Source: Alloprevotella tannerae ATCC 51259 (GTDB lineage Bacteria > Bacteroidota > Bacteroidia > Bacteroidales > Bacteroidaceae). From it: DNA of 64,000 bases. Under the pieces are notes generated by a model. The model saw only the letters and a program-made list of their open reading frames with translations, did not search any database and had not been told where the DNA came from. The stretch is from positions 1,355,742-1,419,741 of the forward strand of contig NZ_GG700642.1 in the NCBI RefSeq assembly GCF_000159995.1, read 5' to 3'. Below are positions 7,035 to 14,400 of this stretch, piece after piece (positions within the stretch are counted from its first letter, which is position 1; each line of letters opens with the position of its first letter). The position numbers were made by a program, and so were the translations under genes.

Positions 7035-9578
7035 ATGAAAAAGCGGAAAATCTTAATGGGAATGGTGCTCTTTCCTCCTGCCATTCTTGCGCAATCGGTT
7101 ACGCCCGATTCGTCTTTTGTGCAGGACCTTTCCCTGGTAGGAGTCGTCGACGCTTCAACGCTAGACGACATCGGCGAAGATGGCGTCGATGGCGCATCAC
7201 AGAACATTACAACGACGGTACTTACATCGCACGACGTCTATCTCAACAAGGCGGCCTACCAACTCTCGTCAATGCGCTTCTTGGTACGTGGCTATAAGAA
7301 CCTGTATCAAGATACGTATATCAATGGCTTGCCTTTTAATGATCAACTTCGGGGCGTGTTCAACTTCTCTGCCATCGGGGCGCTGAATATCCTCACTCGT
7401 AACGGCGACCAAATCAATTATACGCAACCGGGATCTTTTGGTTTCGGAAACATTGGGGGGGCTAATAATATATTAATGCGTGCCGGCGACTTCAGGAAAG
7501 GAAGTCAGGCGACGCTAAGCTATACCAACCGCACGTATTATCTGCGCGGAATGTATGCTTACTCTACAGGACTTTCTCCCAAAGGCTGGGCTATGACGGC
7601 GCTCTTAGGCGGACGTTACTCTGACGAAGGAAATATTCAAGGTACATTCTATCGAAACGTTGCGTATGCCTTGCTCCTCGAGAAGCGCTTCCGCGGTGAT
7701 CGCCACCGCCTTACCTTCACGACCTTCGGTTCTCCCGTCGTCCGCGGTCAGCAAAGCGGCTCCATTCAAGAAGTGTACGACCTGACGGGCAATAACCTTT
7801 ACAACGCCAACTGGGGTTACCAGAACGGAAAAAAGCGCAACTCCCGCGTGGTTCGCGCCATTGACCCAACGGCGATTTTAGCTTACGACGGCAAACTCTC
7901 CGACAAAGTTACGCTCAAGTCTGGTCTGTCTTTCCATTTCGGAAAGTATGGTAACACGGCGCTCAACTGGTTTGACGGCGCTGATCCTCGCCCCGACTAT
8001 TATCGCTATCTGCCTTCCTTCTACTTGGCCAATGGAAACAAGGCCACAGCAGAAGAGTACGCAGCGCTTTGGCGCTCAGGAAATCCGGCTTTCACGCAGG
8101 TCAATTGGGACAATATGGTGAATGCCAACTACAACAACAAACGCAACGGCAACGGGGCTGCAATTTATATGGTAGAAGAGCGCCGCAGCGATTTGTTTGA
8201 AACGACTTTCAACACTACGATCTCTGCACAGCTGAGCAGAATATATACCTTGACGGGCGGCTTGACGGCCCGCAACACCATCTCTCATCAATACAAGAAA
8301 GTAGACGACCTACTTGGCGCCGACTATGTACTCGACATCGACAAGTATGCCGACACAGATTACCCCGGCGACGCAGATCAGTCGCAAAAAGACCTCAACC
8401 GCCCCAACCGACGCGTGTTCAAAGGCGGCATTTTCGACTACGATTACAAACTCAACATCAACTCCGTAATGGGTTGGTTAAACAATCTGTATAACAAAGG
8501 TCGTTGGGAAGGCTACTACGGCGTTAAGCTCACTTATACCGACTTCTTCCGCGACGGCAAAATGCGCAACGGCCACCACCCCAACAACTCTTTCGGGAAG
8601 GGGCGCCACCATACATTTATTGATATGATGCTCAAAGGCGGCTTGACGTATAAGTTTAGCGGCCGCCATCTGCTTCAGGCTAACTTTGTCTATGGCTCTA
8701 TGGCACCTTTGGCCAACAATGCCTACATCTCCTCGCGTTATAGCGATCAGACGCCTAAAGGTTTGGAAAGCAGCCGCGTGTTCCATGCCGATTTGAGTTA
8801 TATTTTCTCTGCCGGCAAGCTGCAAGGTCGCTTCTCACTCTTCAACACCAACTTCTACGATCTGGCTGAACGCAGCACCTATTATTATGATGGTGTGACG
8901 CTCGTCAACCAAGTAATGACCGGCGTCAACAAAGTACACCGCGGCATTGAGTTTGGTATGTCCTACAAGCACGACCAGCACCTGACGATCGACTTAGCCG
9001 GCACCTTGGCGCAATATTATTATGCCAACAACCCCATCGGAGAGTTTTCGGCCGACAATGGTCGCAGCTTAGCCGACTACAACGTCGCTGATCAAGAGCG
9101 CGTATATATGCGCAACATCATGGTAGGCGGCGTACCGCAAGCGGCCGGCACCTTGGGCGCACGCTATTTCATCAAATACTGGTTTATCGGCGCTAACCTT
9201 AACGTCTTCGGGCGCAACTTCATCGACGTGAGTCCCTCGCGCCGCGTTTCCTCGCGCTATAACGGCAACCCCGACTTAGGTATTCCCGCCGTGACGCCGA
9301 ACAATCAATATTACGAAGCCTACAAGCAGTTTACGCACCAAGAGCGTTTCGCTGCGGGCTGCACGCTCGACCTCTCCATCAGCAAAATCATCTATATGGG
9401 GCGCAAGCGTTCGCTCAACATCAACCTCTCACTCAACAATATTCTCAACAAGAAAGACGTCCGCACGGGCGGCTTCGAGCAAGGGCGCATAGATCTTAAT
9501 CGCCCCACCCTTTACGCCAATAAATACTTCTACATGCAAGGCTTCAACTGCTTCCTCAACCTGAGCTACAAGTTCTAA
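7035..9578 (+). CDS. TonB-dependent outer-membrane receptor
   Basis: An 847-residue outer-membrane transporter. A signal peptide (residues 1-20, cut near ILAQS) leads into a plug domain with SSMRFLVRGYKNLYQDTYINGL and a 'GVFNFSAIGALNILTR' type segment. The rest shows the alternating aromatic strands of a 22-strand barrel and ends in CFLNLSYKF, with the aromatic terminal residue needed for barrel insertion. There is no N-terminal carboxypeptidase-like domain and no SusD partner, so it is not a SusC-type glycan importer. Next to it are two predicted exported nuclease-family proteins and an OB-fold-like lipoprotein, which suggests a nucleic-acid-derived or phosphate-ester cargo; that is inference. 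Confidence 0.9.
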   Translation: MKKRKILMGMVLFPPAILAQSVTPDSSFVQDLSLVGVVDASTLDDIGEDGVDGASQNITTTVLTSHDVYLNKAAYQLSSMRFLVRGYKNLYQDTYINGLPFNDQLRGVFNFSAIGALNILTRNGDQINYTQPGSFGFGNIGGANNILMRAGDFRKGSQATLSYTNRTYYLRGMYAYSTGLSPKGWAMTALLGGRYSDEGNIQGTFYRNVAYALLLEKRFRGDRHRLTFTTFGSPVVRGQQSGSIQEVYDLTGNNLYNANWGYQNGKKRNSRVVRAIDPTAILAYDGKLSDKVTLKSGLSFHFGKYGNTALNWFDGADPRPDYYRYLPSFYLANGNKATAEEYAALWRSGNPAFTQVNWDNMVNANYNNKRNGNGAAIYMVEERRSDLFETTFNTTISAQLSRIYTLTGGLTARNTISHQYKKVDDLLGADYVLDIDKYADTDYPGDADQSQKDLNRPNRRVFKGGIFDYDYKLNINSVMGWLNNLYNKGRWEGYYGVKLTYTDFFRDGKMRNGHHPNNSFGKGRHHTFIDMMLKGGLTYKFSGRHLLQANFVYGSMAPLANNAYISSRYSDQTPKGLESSRVFHADLSYIFSAGKLQGRFSLFNTNFYDLAERSTYYYDGVTLVNQVMTGVNKVHRGIEFGMSYKHDQHLTIDLAGTLAQYYYANNPIGEFSADNGRSLADYNVADQERVYMRNIMVGGVPQAAGTLGARYFIKYWFIGANLNVFGRNFIDVSPSRRVSSRYNGNPDLGIPAVTPNNQYYEAYKQFTHQERFAAGCTLDLSISKIIYMGRKRSLNINLSLNNILNKKDVRTGGFEQGRIDLNRPTLYANKYFYMQGFNCFLNLSYKF

Positions 9579-9602
9579 GCCTTTCATCAAAAACATACAG
9601 TT

Positions 9603-10964
9603 ATGATTAAGTTCCAACATTTGAATAAGATTTTCGCCGGTCTCTTGACGTTCTGCCTCGCCTTGGGCATTGCGTCCTGCGACAAGACCTACGAACTCCC
9701 GCCGCTCAACGAGCCTACGTTTACGCTGCCCAGCGGCGCACAAACGATCACCATCAAAGACTTGCGCACACGCTATGCTAATGCCACGCAGGAAAATCCG
9801 ATGACGATTGCCGACAGCCTCTGGCTCAAGGCGCGCGTAAGCGGCGACGATCGCTCCGGCAACATCTTCAAGCAAATCATACTTCAAGATGAGACCGGCG
9901 GCATTTCGTTCCTCATTGATCAAAGCAACGTCTACAACGACTACCCTACGGGCCAAGAAGTCTACATCAGCCTCAAAGGACTTTGCGTTTCCGTCTACGG
10001 AGATGAGCAGCAATTGGGTTATCCGACCGGTACGCTCTACCGCACGCCTTATGTTAATTTCAAGAAGCACGTACACCGCAACGGCTATGCTGACCCTGCG
10101 GCACTTAAGATCAAAGAGTTCACCGACATTTCCAAACTTAGCGACGATGTAGCGGCCAATAAGTTCACGCTTATTCGCCTTAACGGCATACATTTCAAGG
10201 AAGGCGGCAAGGCCAACTTCGCAGAAAAGAAAGGCGTCGGCGCACACGATTTGGTCGATGAATATGGTAACACCATCTCCGTCCGCACCAGCAACTACGC
10301 GGCCTTCGCTGCCACGCAACTCCCCGTTGGTACGGGCAACGTCATTGCTGTTCTGGGTCGCTTCCGCGGCGCTTGGCAACTCACGATTCGCAATATCGAA
10401 GATGTATTTGGCTTTGACGGCATAGCACCGACTGAACCTCCCGTCACGCCGCCCTCACCTGACGAGACGATTATCTTTTTCGAAAAGATGGGCAACTCGA
10501 AAGTGACTAAGGAAGGCAACTACTGGCCGCTCGTCTCAAAGTTTACGGCTTGGAGCAATCCGAATCTGTCGTTCACCGACGTCAATTCCACCCTCTCTGT
10601 CCGCAACTGGAGCGACCTCAACTGCATCTGGTTCCCCTCCGGCAAGTCCAACGACTTCAAGATCGCCGGCTTCGACACGTCGGGCTACCAAAAACTGACG
10701 CTGACTTACAAGCTCAACGCCAACTTGTACAATGATGGCGACCAGATGGACTTGATAGCAATGACCGGAACGTTTAACGGTGTTGCCTTTGCCACGCCTT
10801 CTAAAATCGTAGTCGGTCCGGCTGACAAAAACGAGTTTACGCTCGTCACCATCGACTTGCCGGTAGCTTCAGGCGCTGCAAATTCTGAGCTTCATTTCTT
10901 GGCTGGCGAGGCGAACAAACTGGGCTTGCGTCTGGCTGAAATCAAACTCACGGGTAAGAAATAA
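9603..10964 (+). CDS. DUF5689-type OB-fold-like lipoprotein with shared C-terminal module
   Basis: A 453-residue predicted lipoprotein (signal ending GIASC, Cys26) starting 24 bp after the receptor gene. Residues of about 45-275 look like a DUF5689/OB-fold region: WLKARVSGDDRSGNIFKQIILQDE, GGISFLID and GQEVYISLKGL have the pattern of OB folds that bind nucleic acid in YhcR-type nucleases. Residues of about 287-453 repeat the module seen in the fimbrillin-like lipoprotein at 5532 (YWPLVSKFTAWSNP, TLSVRNW, LNCIWF, LGLRLAEIKL). It probably works at the cell surface beside the receptor as a binding partner. Nucleic-acid binding is inferred from fold resemblance and neighbours only. Confidence 0.85.
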   Translation: MIKFQHLNKIFAGLLTFCLALGIASCDKTYELPPLNEPTFTLPSGAQTITIKDLRTRYANATQENPMTIADSLWLKARVSGDDRSGNIFKQIILQDETGGISFLIDQSNVYNDYPTGQEVYISLKGLCVSVYGDEQQLGYPTGTLYRTPYVNFKKHVHRNGYADPAALKIKEFTDISKLSDDVAANKFTLIRLNGIHFKEGGKANFAEKKGVGAHDLVDEYGNTISVRTSNYAAFAATQLPVGTGNVIAVLGRFRGAWQLTIRNIEDVFGFDGIAPTEPPVTPPSPDETIIFFEKMGNSKVTKEGNYWPLVSKFTAWSNPNLSFTDVNSTLSVRNWSDLNCIWFPSGKSNDFKIAGFDTSGYQKLTLTYKLNANLYNDGDQMDLIAMTGTFNGVAFATPSKIVVGPADKNEFTLVTIDLPVASGAANSELHFLAGEANKLGLRLAEIKLTGKK

Positions 10965-10992
10965 AACGATGGGCTTCGGCCTACTGACTTTC

Positions 10993-11023
10993 CGCCTCGC
11001 CGTGCTGATAAGCACGCGAGGCG
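10993..11023 (+). other. Intergenic hairpin before the EEP-nuclease gene
   Basis: CGCCTCG-C-CGTGCT pairs with AGCACG-CGAGGCG around a GATA loop, a 13-bp stem with one bulge. No T-run follows, so it is more likely an RNA-processing or stabilising hairpin than a terminator. Confidence 0.6.
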
Positions 11024-11045
11024 AAAGCAATAACAACCAATTCCA

Positions 11046-12134
11046 ATGGAAAAGATGAAAATTATCTCCCGCCGAGCAGTCCTCTTCTGCCTCTTGGCCT
11101 TCATCTTGCAAGCACCGCTTCGAGCGCAACTCAAGCAGGTGCAGCGGTCAGCCGTATATGCCGTCGCCTTCTACAATCTGGAGAACCTCTTCGATACAGA
11201 AGACGACCCCAACAACAAGGGCGACGACGACTTCCTGCCCAACGGCCCCTACCTATGGACGCCGGAAAAATATCAACAAAAGCTCCACAACATCGCCAGA
11301 GTCATCGGCGATTTGGCGCGCGACCATTGCCCTTCCGGACCGGCTTTTATCGGCGTTTCCGAGATTGAGAATGCGCGCGTTCTGCAAGATCTTTGCAATA
11401 CGGAGCCCGTAAGATCTATGGGCCTGAAGTATATTCACTTCGATTCGCCCGACCATCGCGGCATCGATGTCGGTTTACTCTACAATCCGCGCTTGTTTAA
11501 GATTGTGCGGGCTGTGCCTTATGCTTATGTTAAGCCGGATCAGCCCAACTTTAAGACGCGCGACGAACTCGTGGTGAGCGGCATTTTGGGCGGCGAACCT
11601 GTAAGCGTCATCGTCAACCACTGGCCCTCACGCTACGGCGGCAGCAAATCTGACCCGATGCGTGCTCACGCTGCGCTATTGGCCAAGACGATCACCGACA
11701 GCATACGGCAAGCTGATCCTGCCAACAAGGTTATTATTATGGGCGACTTAAACGACGACCCCAAAGATGCCTCCGTGGCCAAAGTCTTAGGCGCTGCACG
11801 CACTATGAAGTCCACGCCCGTGGGCGGACTCTTCAATGCGACGTGGCCACTCTACGACAGGGGAATCGGCACGCTTTGTTACCAAGATGCTTGGAACTTA
11901 TTTGATCAGCAAATCATCACAGATAATTTTATCCACAACGCAGAAAACACACTCCGCTTCTGGAAAGCGGAAGTCTTCAATCGCGATTATCTGATGATCA
12001 AAGAGGGAAAACGCAAAGGCTATCCGCTGCGCAGCTTCGACAATTCCACTTGGCAGAACGGTTATGCTGACCACTTTCCTACGGTCACTTACTACGTCAA
12101 AACCATCCCCGACCCCGCGTTGACTGAAGACTAA
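11046..12134 (+). CDS. Secreted endonuclease/exonuclease/phosphatase (EEP) family protein
   Basis: A 362-residue exported phosphodiesterase-type enzyme with a signal peptide (residues 1-27, ending LRAQ). The EEP catalytic set is complete: Asn in AFYNLENLF, Glu106 in SEIEN, His192 in NHWPS, Asp234 and Asn236 in MGDLNDD, and the terminal Asp342-His343 pair in ADHFP. This Bacteroidetes subgroup typically has the DPNNKGDDDFLP insertion seen here. It may cleave nucleic acids or other phosphodiesters in the periplasm or outside. It closes the receptor and OB-fold lipoprotein run and is followed by a strong terminator. The start could be Met1 or Met4 (11055). Confidence 0.9.
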   Translation: MEKMKIISRRAVLFCLLAFILQAPLRAQLKQVQRSAVYAVAFYNLENLFDTEDDPNNKGDDDFLPNGPYLWTPEKYQQKLHNIARVIGDLARDHCPSGPAFIGVSEIENARVLQDLCNTEPVRSMGLKYIHFDSPDHRGIDVGLLYNPRLFKIVRAVPYAYVKPDQPNFKTRDELVVSGILGGEPVSVIVNHWPSRYGGSKSDPMRAHAALLAKTITDSIRQADPANKVIIMGDLNDDPKDASVAKVLGAARTMKSTPVGGLFNATWPLYDRGIGTLCYQDAWNLFDQQIITDNFIHNAENTLRFWKAEVFNRDYLMIKEGKRKGYPLRSFDNSTWQNGYADHFPTVTYYVKTIPDPALTED

Positions 12135-12151
12135 ACGAATTTATACAACAT

Positions 12152-12191
12152 CGCGGAAGCAAGCAAAAAGCGCTTACTTCCGCGTTTTTTT
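12152..12191 (+). terminator. Intrinsic terminator of the nuclease/receptor locus
   Basis: CGCGGAAG pairs with CTTCCGCG around a 17-nt loop and leads into GTTTTTTTC. Confidence 0.85.
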
Positions 12192-12290
12192 CATAAGGAA
12201 AGGCTGCCGAACTTTTCTTTTTTACCTTGCCGATAGTTGAGCAAGATTTCCCTACTTCACCTTAGCAACTTCTATTATGCCTCGATGCAC

Positions 12291-13349
12291 CTATTCGCGC
12301 CGAAGCGGATAAGCGCCGCGCAAGCGCTCGAAAGCTTCCGGATTATTTTTGAGCGCCTCGCTGTCGCGTAGCGGATCATAGCGTCGCAAGGCTTCACACG
12401 GAGGTGGCACTGCCGGGTTGTAAGCATAAGTCTCCGGCAACTCAGGAGGCGCAACGCAAAACTGCAGGGGCAACCGGAAATGCTGCGCTACGGCTTCGAG
12501 CGCCATACGCGTCCCGTTGGCTTTGCCGTCGGCCGAATAGCCGGCTATGTGAGGCGTCCCGATGAACATGCGCGCCAAAAGTTGGCGGTTGATCTCCGGT
12601 TCACCCTCCCACGTATCCAAAATCAGCGCGCGGAAGTTGTCAGCGTGGCGCAGCAAAGCCGCGTTGTCCACCACCTCGCCGCGCCCCGAATTGATCAGGA
12701 CGGGCCGCCGCGCCGGCAAGCGCGAGAGCAAGGCCTCGTTGACCAAATGATACGTAGCGTAAGGCCCATCATAAGTAAGCGGCGTATGGAAAGTCAAGAC
12801 GTCAGCCTCATCCCAAAGTTCGGCCAAGGTCATAAAACCCGACTCGTGCTCGGCGCGCGGCGGGTCGTTGCGCAATACGGTGCAGCCCAAGGCGCTGACG
12901 GCGCGCTCCACCGCACGCCCGACGTGGCCCACCCCGACGATGCCCACCCGCGCCTCGCGCAGCGTCAACCGGCCCGCCATTTCGAGGCGCAACAAGCAGG
13001 CAGCCACGTATTGGGCCACACTATTGGCGTTGCAGCCCGGACAATTCGCCCAACTGATGCCGGCCTCGGCCAAATAAGTCGTATCTAAATGGTCATAACC
13101 GATGGTTGCCGTAGCAATAAAGCGCACCGACGAGCCGCCAAGCAACTGCTTGTCGCAGCGCGTGCGCGTCCTTACGATCAGGATGTCGGCCTCGCGCACA
13201 TCCTCAGCCGATATTTTGCCGCCCGGCAAGTACGTGCAGCGGCCTATCTTTTCAGCTTCGCCGCAAATGTAGGGAATCTTATCGTCGATGACTAAGCGCA
13301 GCGGCCTCGATGTTTGGTTGTCCGGCATACGTTCCATTGTTTTTTGCAT
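12291..13349 (-). CDS. pdxB: 4-phosphoerythronate dehydrogenase
   Basis: It oxidises 4-phosphoerythronate in the DXP-dependent branch of pyridoxal-phosphate synthesis. The D-2-hydroxyacid dehydrogenase layout is clear: NAD loop GIVGVGHVGR, and catalytic Arg223 (NSGRGE), Glu250 (WEGEPE) and His267 (TPHIAGYSADGKANG, the PdxB signature that distinguishes it from SerA or LdhA). The frame stays open upstream to 13532, but that extension only translates a 21-bp tandem repeat into a seven-residue repeat (TIVCxxQ), so I start at the ATG at 13349 (13337 and 13328 are alternatives). About 350 residues is normal for Bacteroidetes PdxB. It stands alone on the minus strand. Confidence 0.92.
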   Translation of the reverse strand: MQKTMERMPDNQTSRPLRLVIDDKIPYICGEAEKIGRCTYLPGGKISAEDVREADILIVRTRTRCDKQLLGGSSVRFIATATIGYDHLDTTYLAEAGISWANCPGCNANSVAQYVAACLLRLEMAGRLTLREARVGIVGVGHVGRAVERAVSALGCTVLRNDPPRAEHESGFMTLAELWDEADVLTFHTPLTYDGPYATYHLVNEALLSRLPARRPVLINSGRGEVVDNAALLRHADNFRALILDTWEGEPEINRQLLARMFIGTPHIAGYSADGKANGTRMALEAVAQHFRLPLQFCVAPPELPETYAYNPAVPPPCEALRRYDPLRDSEALKNNPEAFERLRGAYPLRRE

Positions 13350-13384
13350 ATAAAAAGCGCTTTTGACCTTGTCGTCTGCTGGAG

Positions 13385-13485
13385 CCATTATCGTTTGGCG
13401 GCAGCAAACCATCGTTTGGCCCGAGCATACTATCGTTTGGTGCCGGCAAACGATCGTTTGCTCCCACCAAACAATGAGTCGGCCG
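13385..13485. repeat. 21-bp tandem repeat, locus B (4 units)
   Basis: TTTGG (TTTGC once) recurs at 13394, 13415, 13436 and 13457, again exactly 21 bp apart, with AGCAAACCATCGTTTG-type palindromic units. It is the same family as 3465-3555 and sits just upstream of pdxB. Confidence 0.9.
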
Positions 13486-13575
13486 TGTTTGGCCTTATAA
13501 AAGTCGACGCGCGGCCGACTAAAACAAAACATCGGCCGCCGGCGTTACACCTTGGCGACCGATAGTCGGTAAGTT

Positions 13576-14400
13576 TTATTTCTTAATGATAGAGGTTTGC
13601 GGATTGCGCACGCCCGTACTGCCCGTAAGGTAGGCCTTAGCCGTACCGAAATTGAGATTCATATCGATGCGAACGGGGAGGTGGTTCTTATCATCCGTGA
13701 CGTAGAAAGTGACAATCTCCTTCTCCTTGCCGCCTTCCTTTTCGAGGTAGGAGAAGACCAAGCAGCGGTAAGTCAGAGTGCGGTTGTCCAACTTAAAATT
13801 CTTCTTGCCGCGATAGATCAGACTGCGCCACTCGGCGTGTTTCCCTTCGGCCATCACAAAATTTATGCGCTCGCCCACTTTCATCTTGCTCCCATCGAAA
13901 GAGCGTGCGCGCAAGAGCATACTGAGCATATCATAGGCGCAATATTTCCCTTTGTGATTGTGCCACTCCGCGGGCTGCTTGTCGCGCTGATAGAACATCT
14001 TGAGCGCCACTTGGTTGTCGGGATAAGTGTACCATACTTTCTCTACGCGTTTCGTCTTGCCCTCGAAGGCATCCTTTTCATAGTAAAGCGGAATAAGGTC
14101 GAGCGAGGTGTAACTCGTCAGTCGGTCGCGCATCGTAAAGTATTTGTCGGCCGTGCCCGAGGTGCGGGTAGTCAGCGTCGTGCGATAGGCGGCTTGCTTG
14201 CCATAGACGGACTGCGTAATATTGAACGTGGCTGTGCCCACCTTGAACCACACGAATTTCCAATTGAAATGGAGGTCGTAGACCAAAGTCTCGCCACTCT
14301 TGAATGCAGAGTTTTCACTCGAACACTGGGCCGCTGCTCGGTCGCCGATAGAGCAGGCGAGGCAGAGGAGGGCCAACGCGCGCAAAAAGTATGTTCTCAT
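13576..14400 (-). CDS. DUF3108 domain protein, exported
   Basis: A 274-residue protein with a signal peptide (residues 1-24, ending AAAQC; the Cys might be lipidated but lacks a good lipobox). The mature part follows DUF3108: GETLVYDLHFNWKFVWFKVGTATF near the start, then DRLTSYTSLDLIPLYYEKDAFEGK and DDKNHLPVRIDMNLNFGTAKAYL. The function is unknown; the family is beta-rich and periplasmic or outer-membrane. Its ATG overlaps the stop of the upstream Ig-like lipoprotein gene by four bases, so the two are translationally coupled in the GH3/Ig/DUF3108 order that recurs in Bacteroidetes. Confidence 0.85.
   Translation of the reverse strand: MRTYFLRALALLCLACSIGDRAAAQCSSENSAFKSGETLVYDLHFNWKFVWFKVGTATFNITQSVYGKQAAYRTTLTTRTSGTADKYFTMRDRLTSYTSLDLIPLYYEKDAFEGKTKRVEKVWYTYPDNQVALKMFYQRDKQPAEWHNHKGKYCAYDMLSMLLRARSFDGSKMKVGERINFVMAEGKHAEWRSLIYRGKKNFKLDNRTLTYRCLVFSYLEKEGGKEKEIVTFYVTDDKNHLPVRIDMNLNFGTAKAYLTGSTGVRNPQTSIIKK

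Noticed and set aside
13350-13532. N-terminal extension of pdxB with seven-residue repeats
   Set aside because: It only reads through the 21-bp minisatellite; PdxB family homology starts after 13349.
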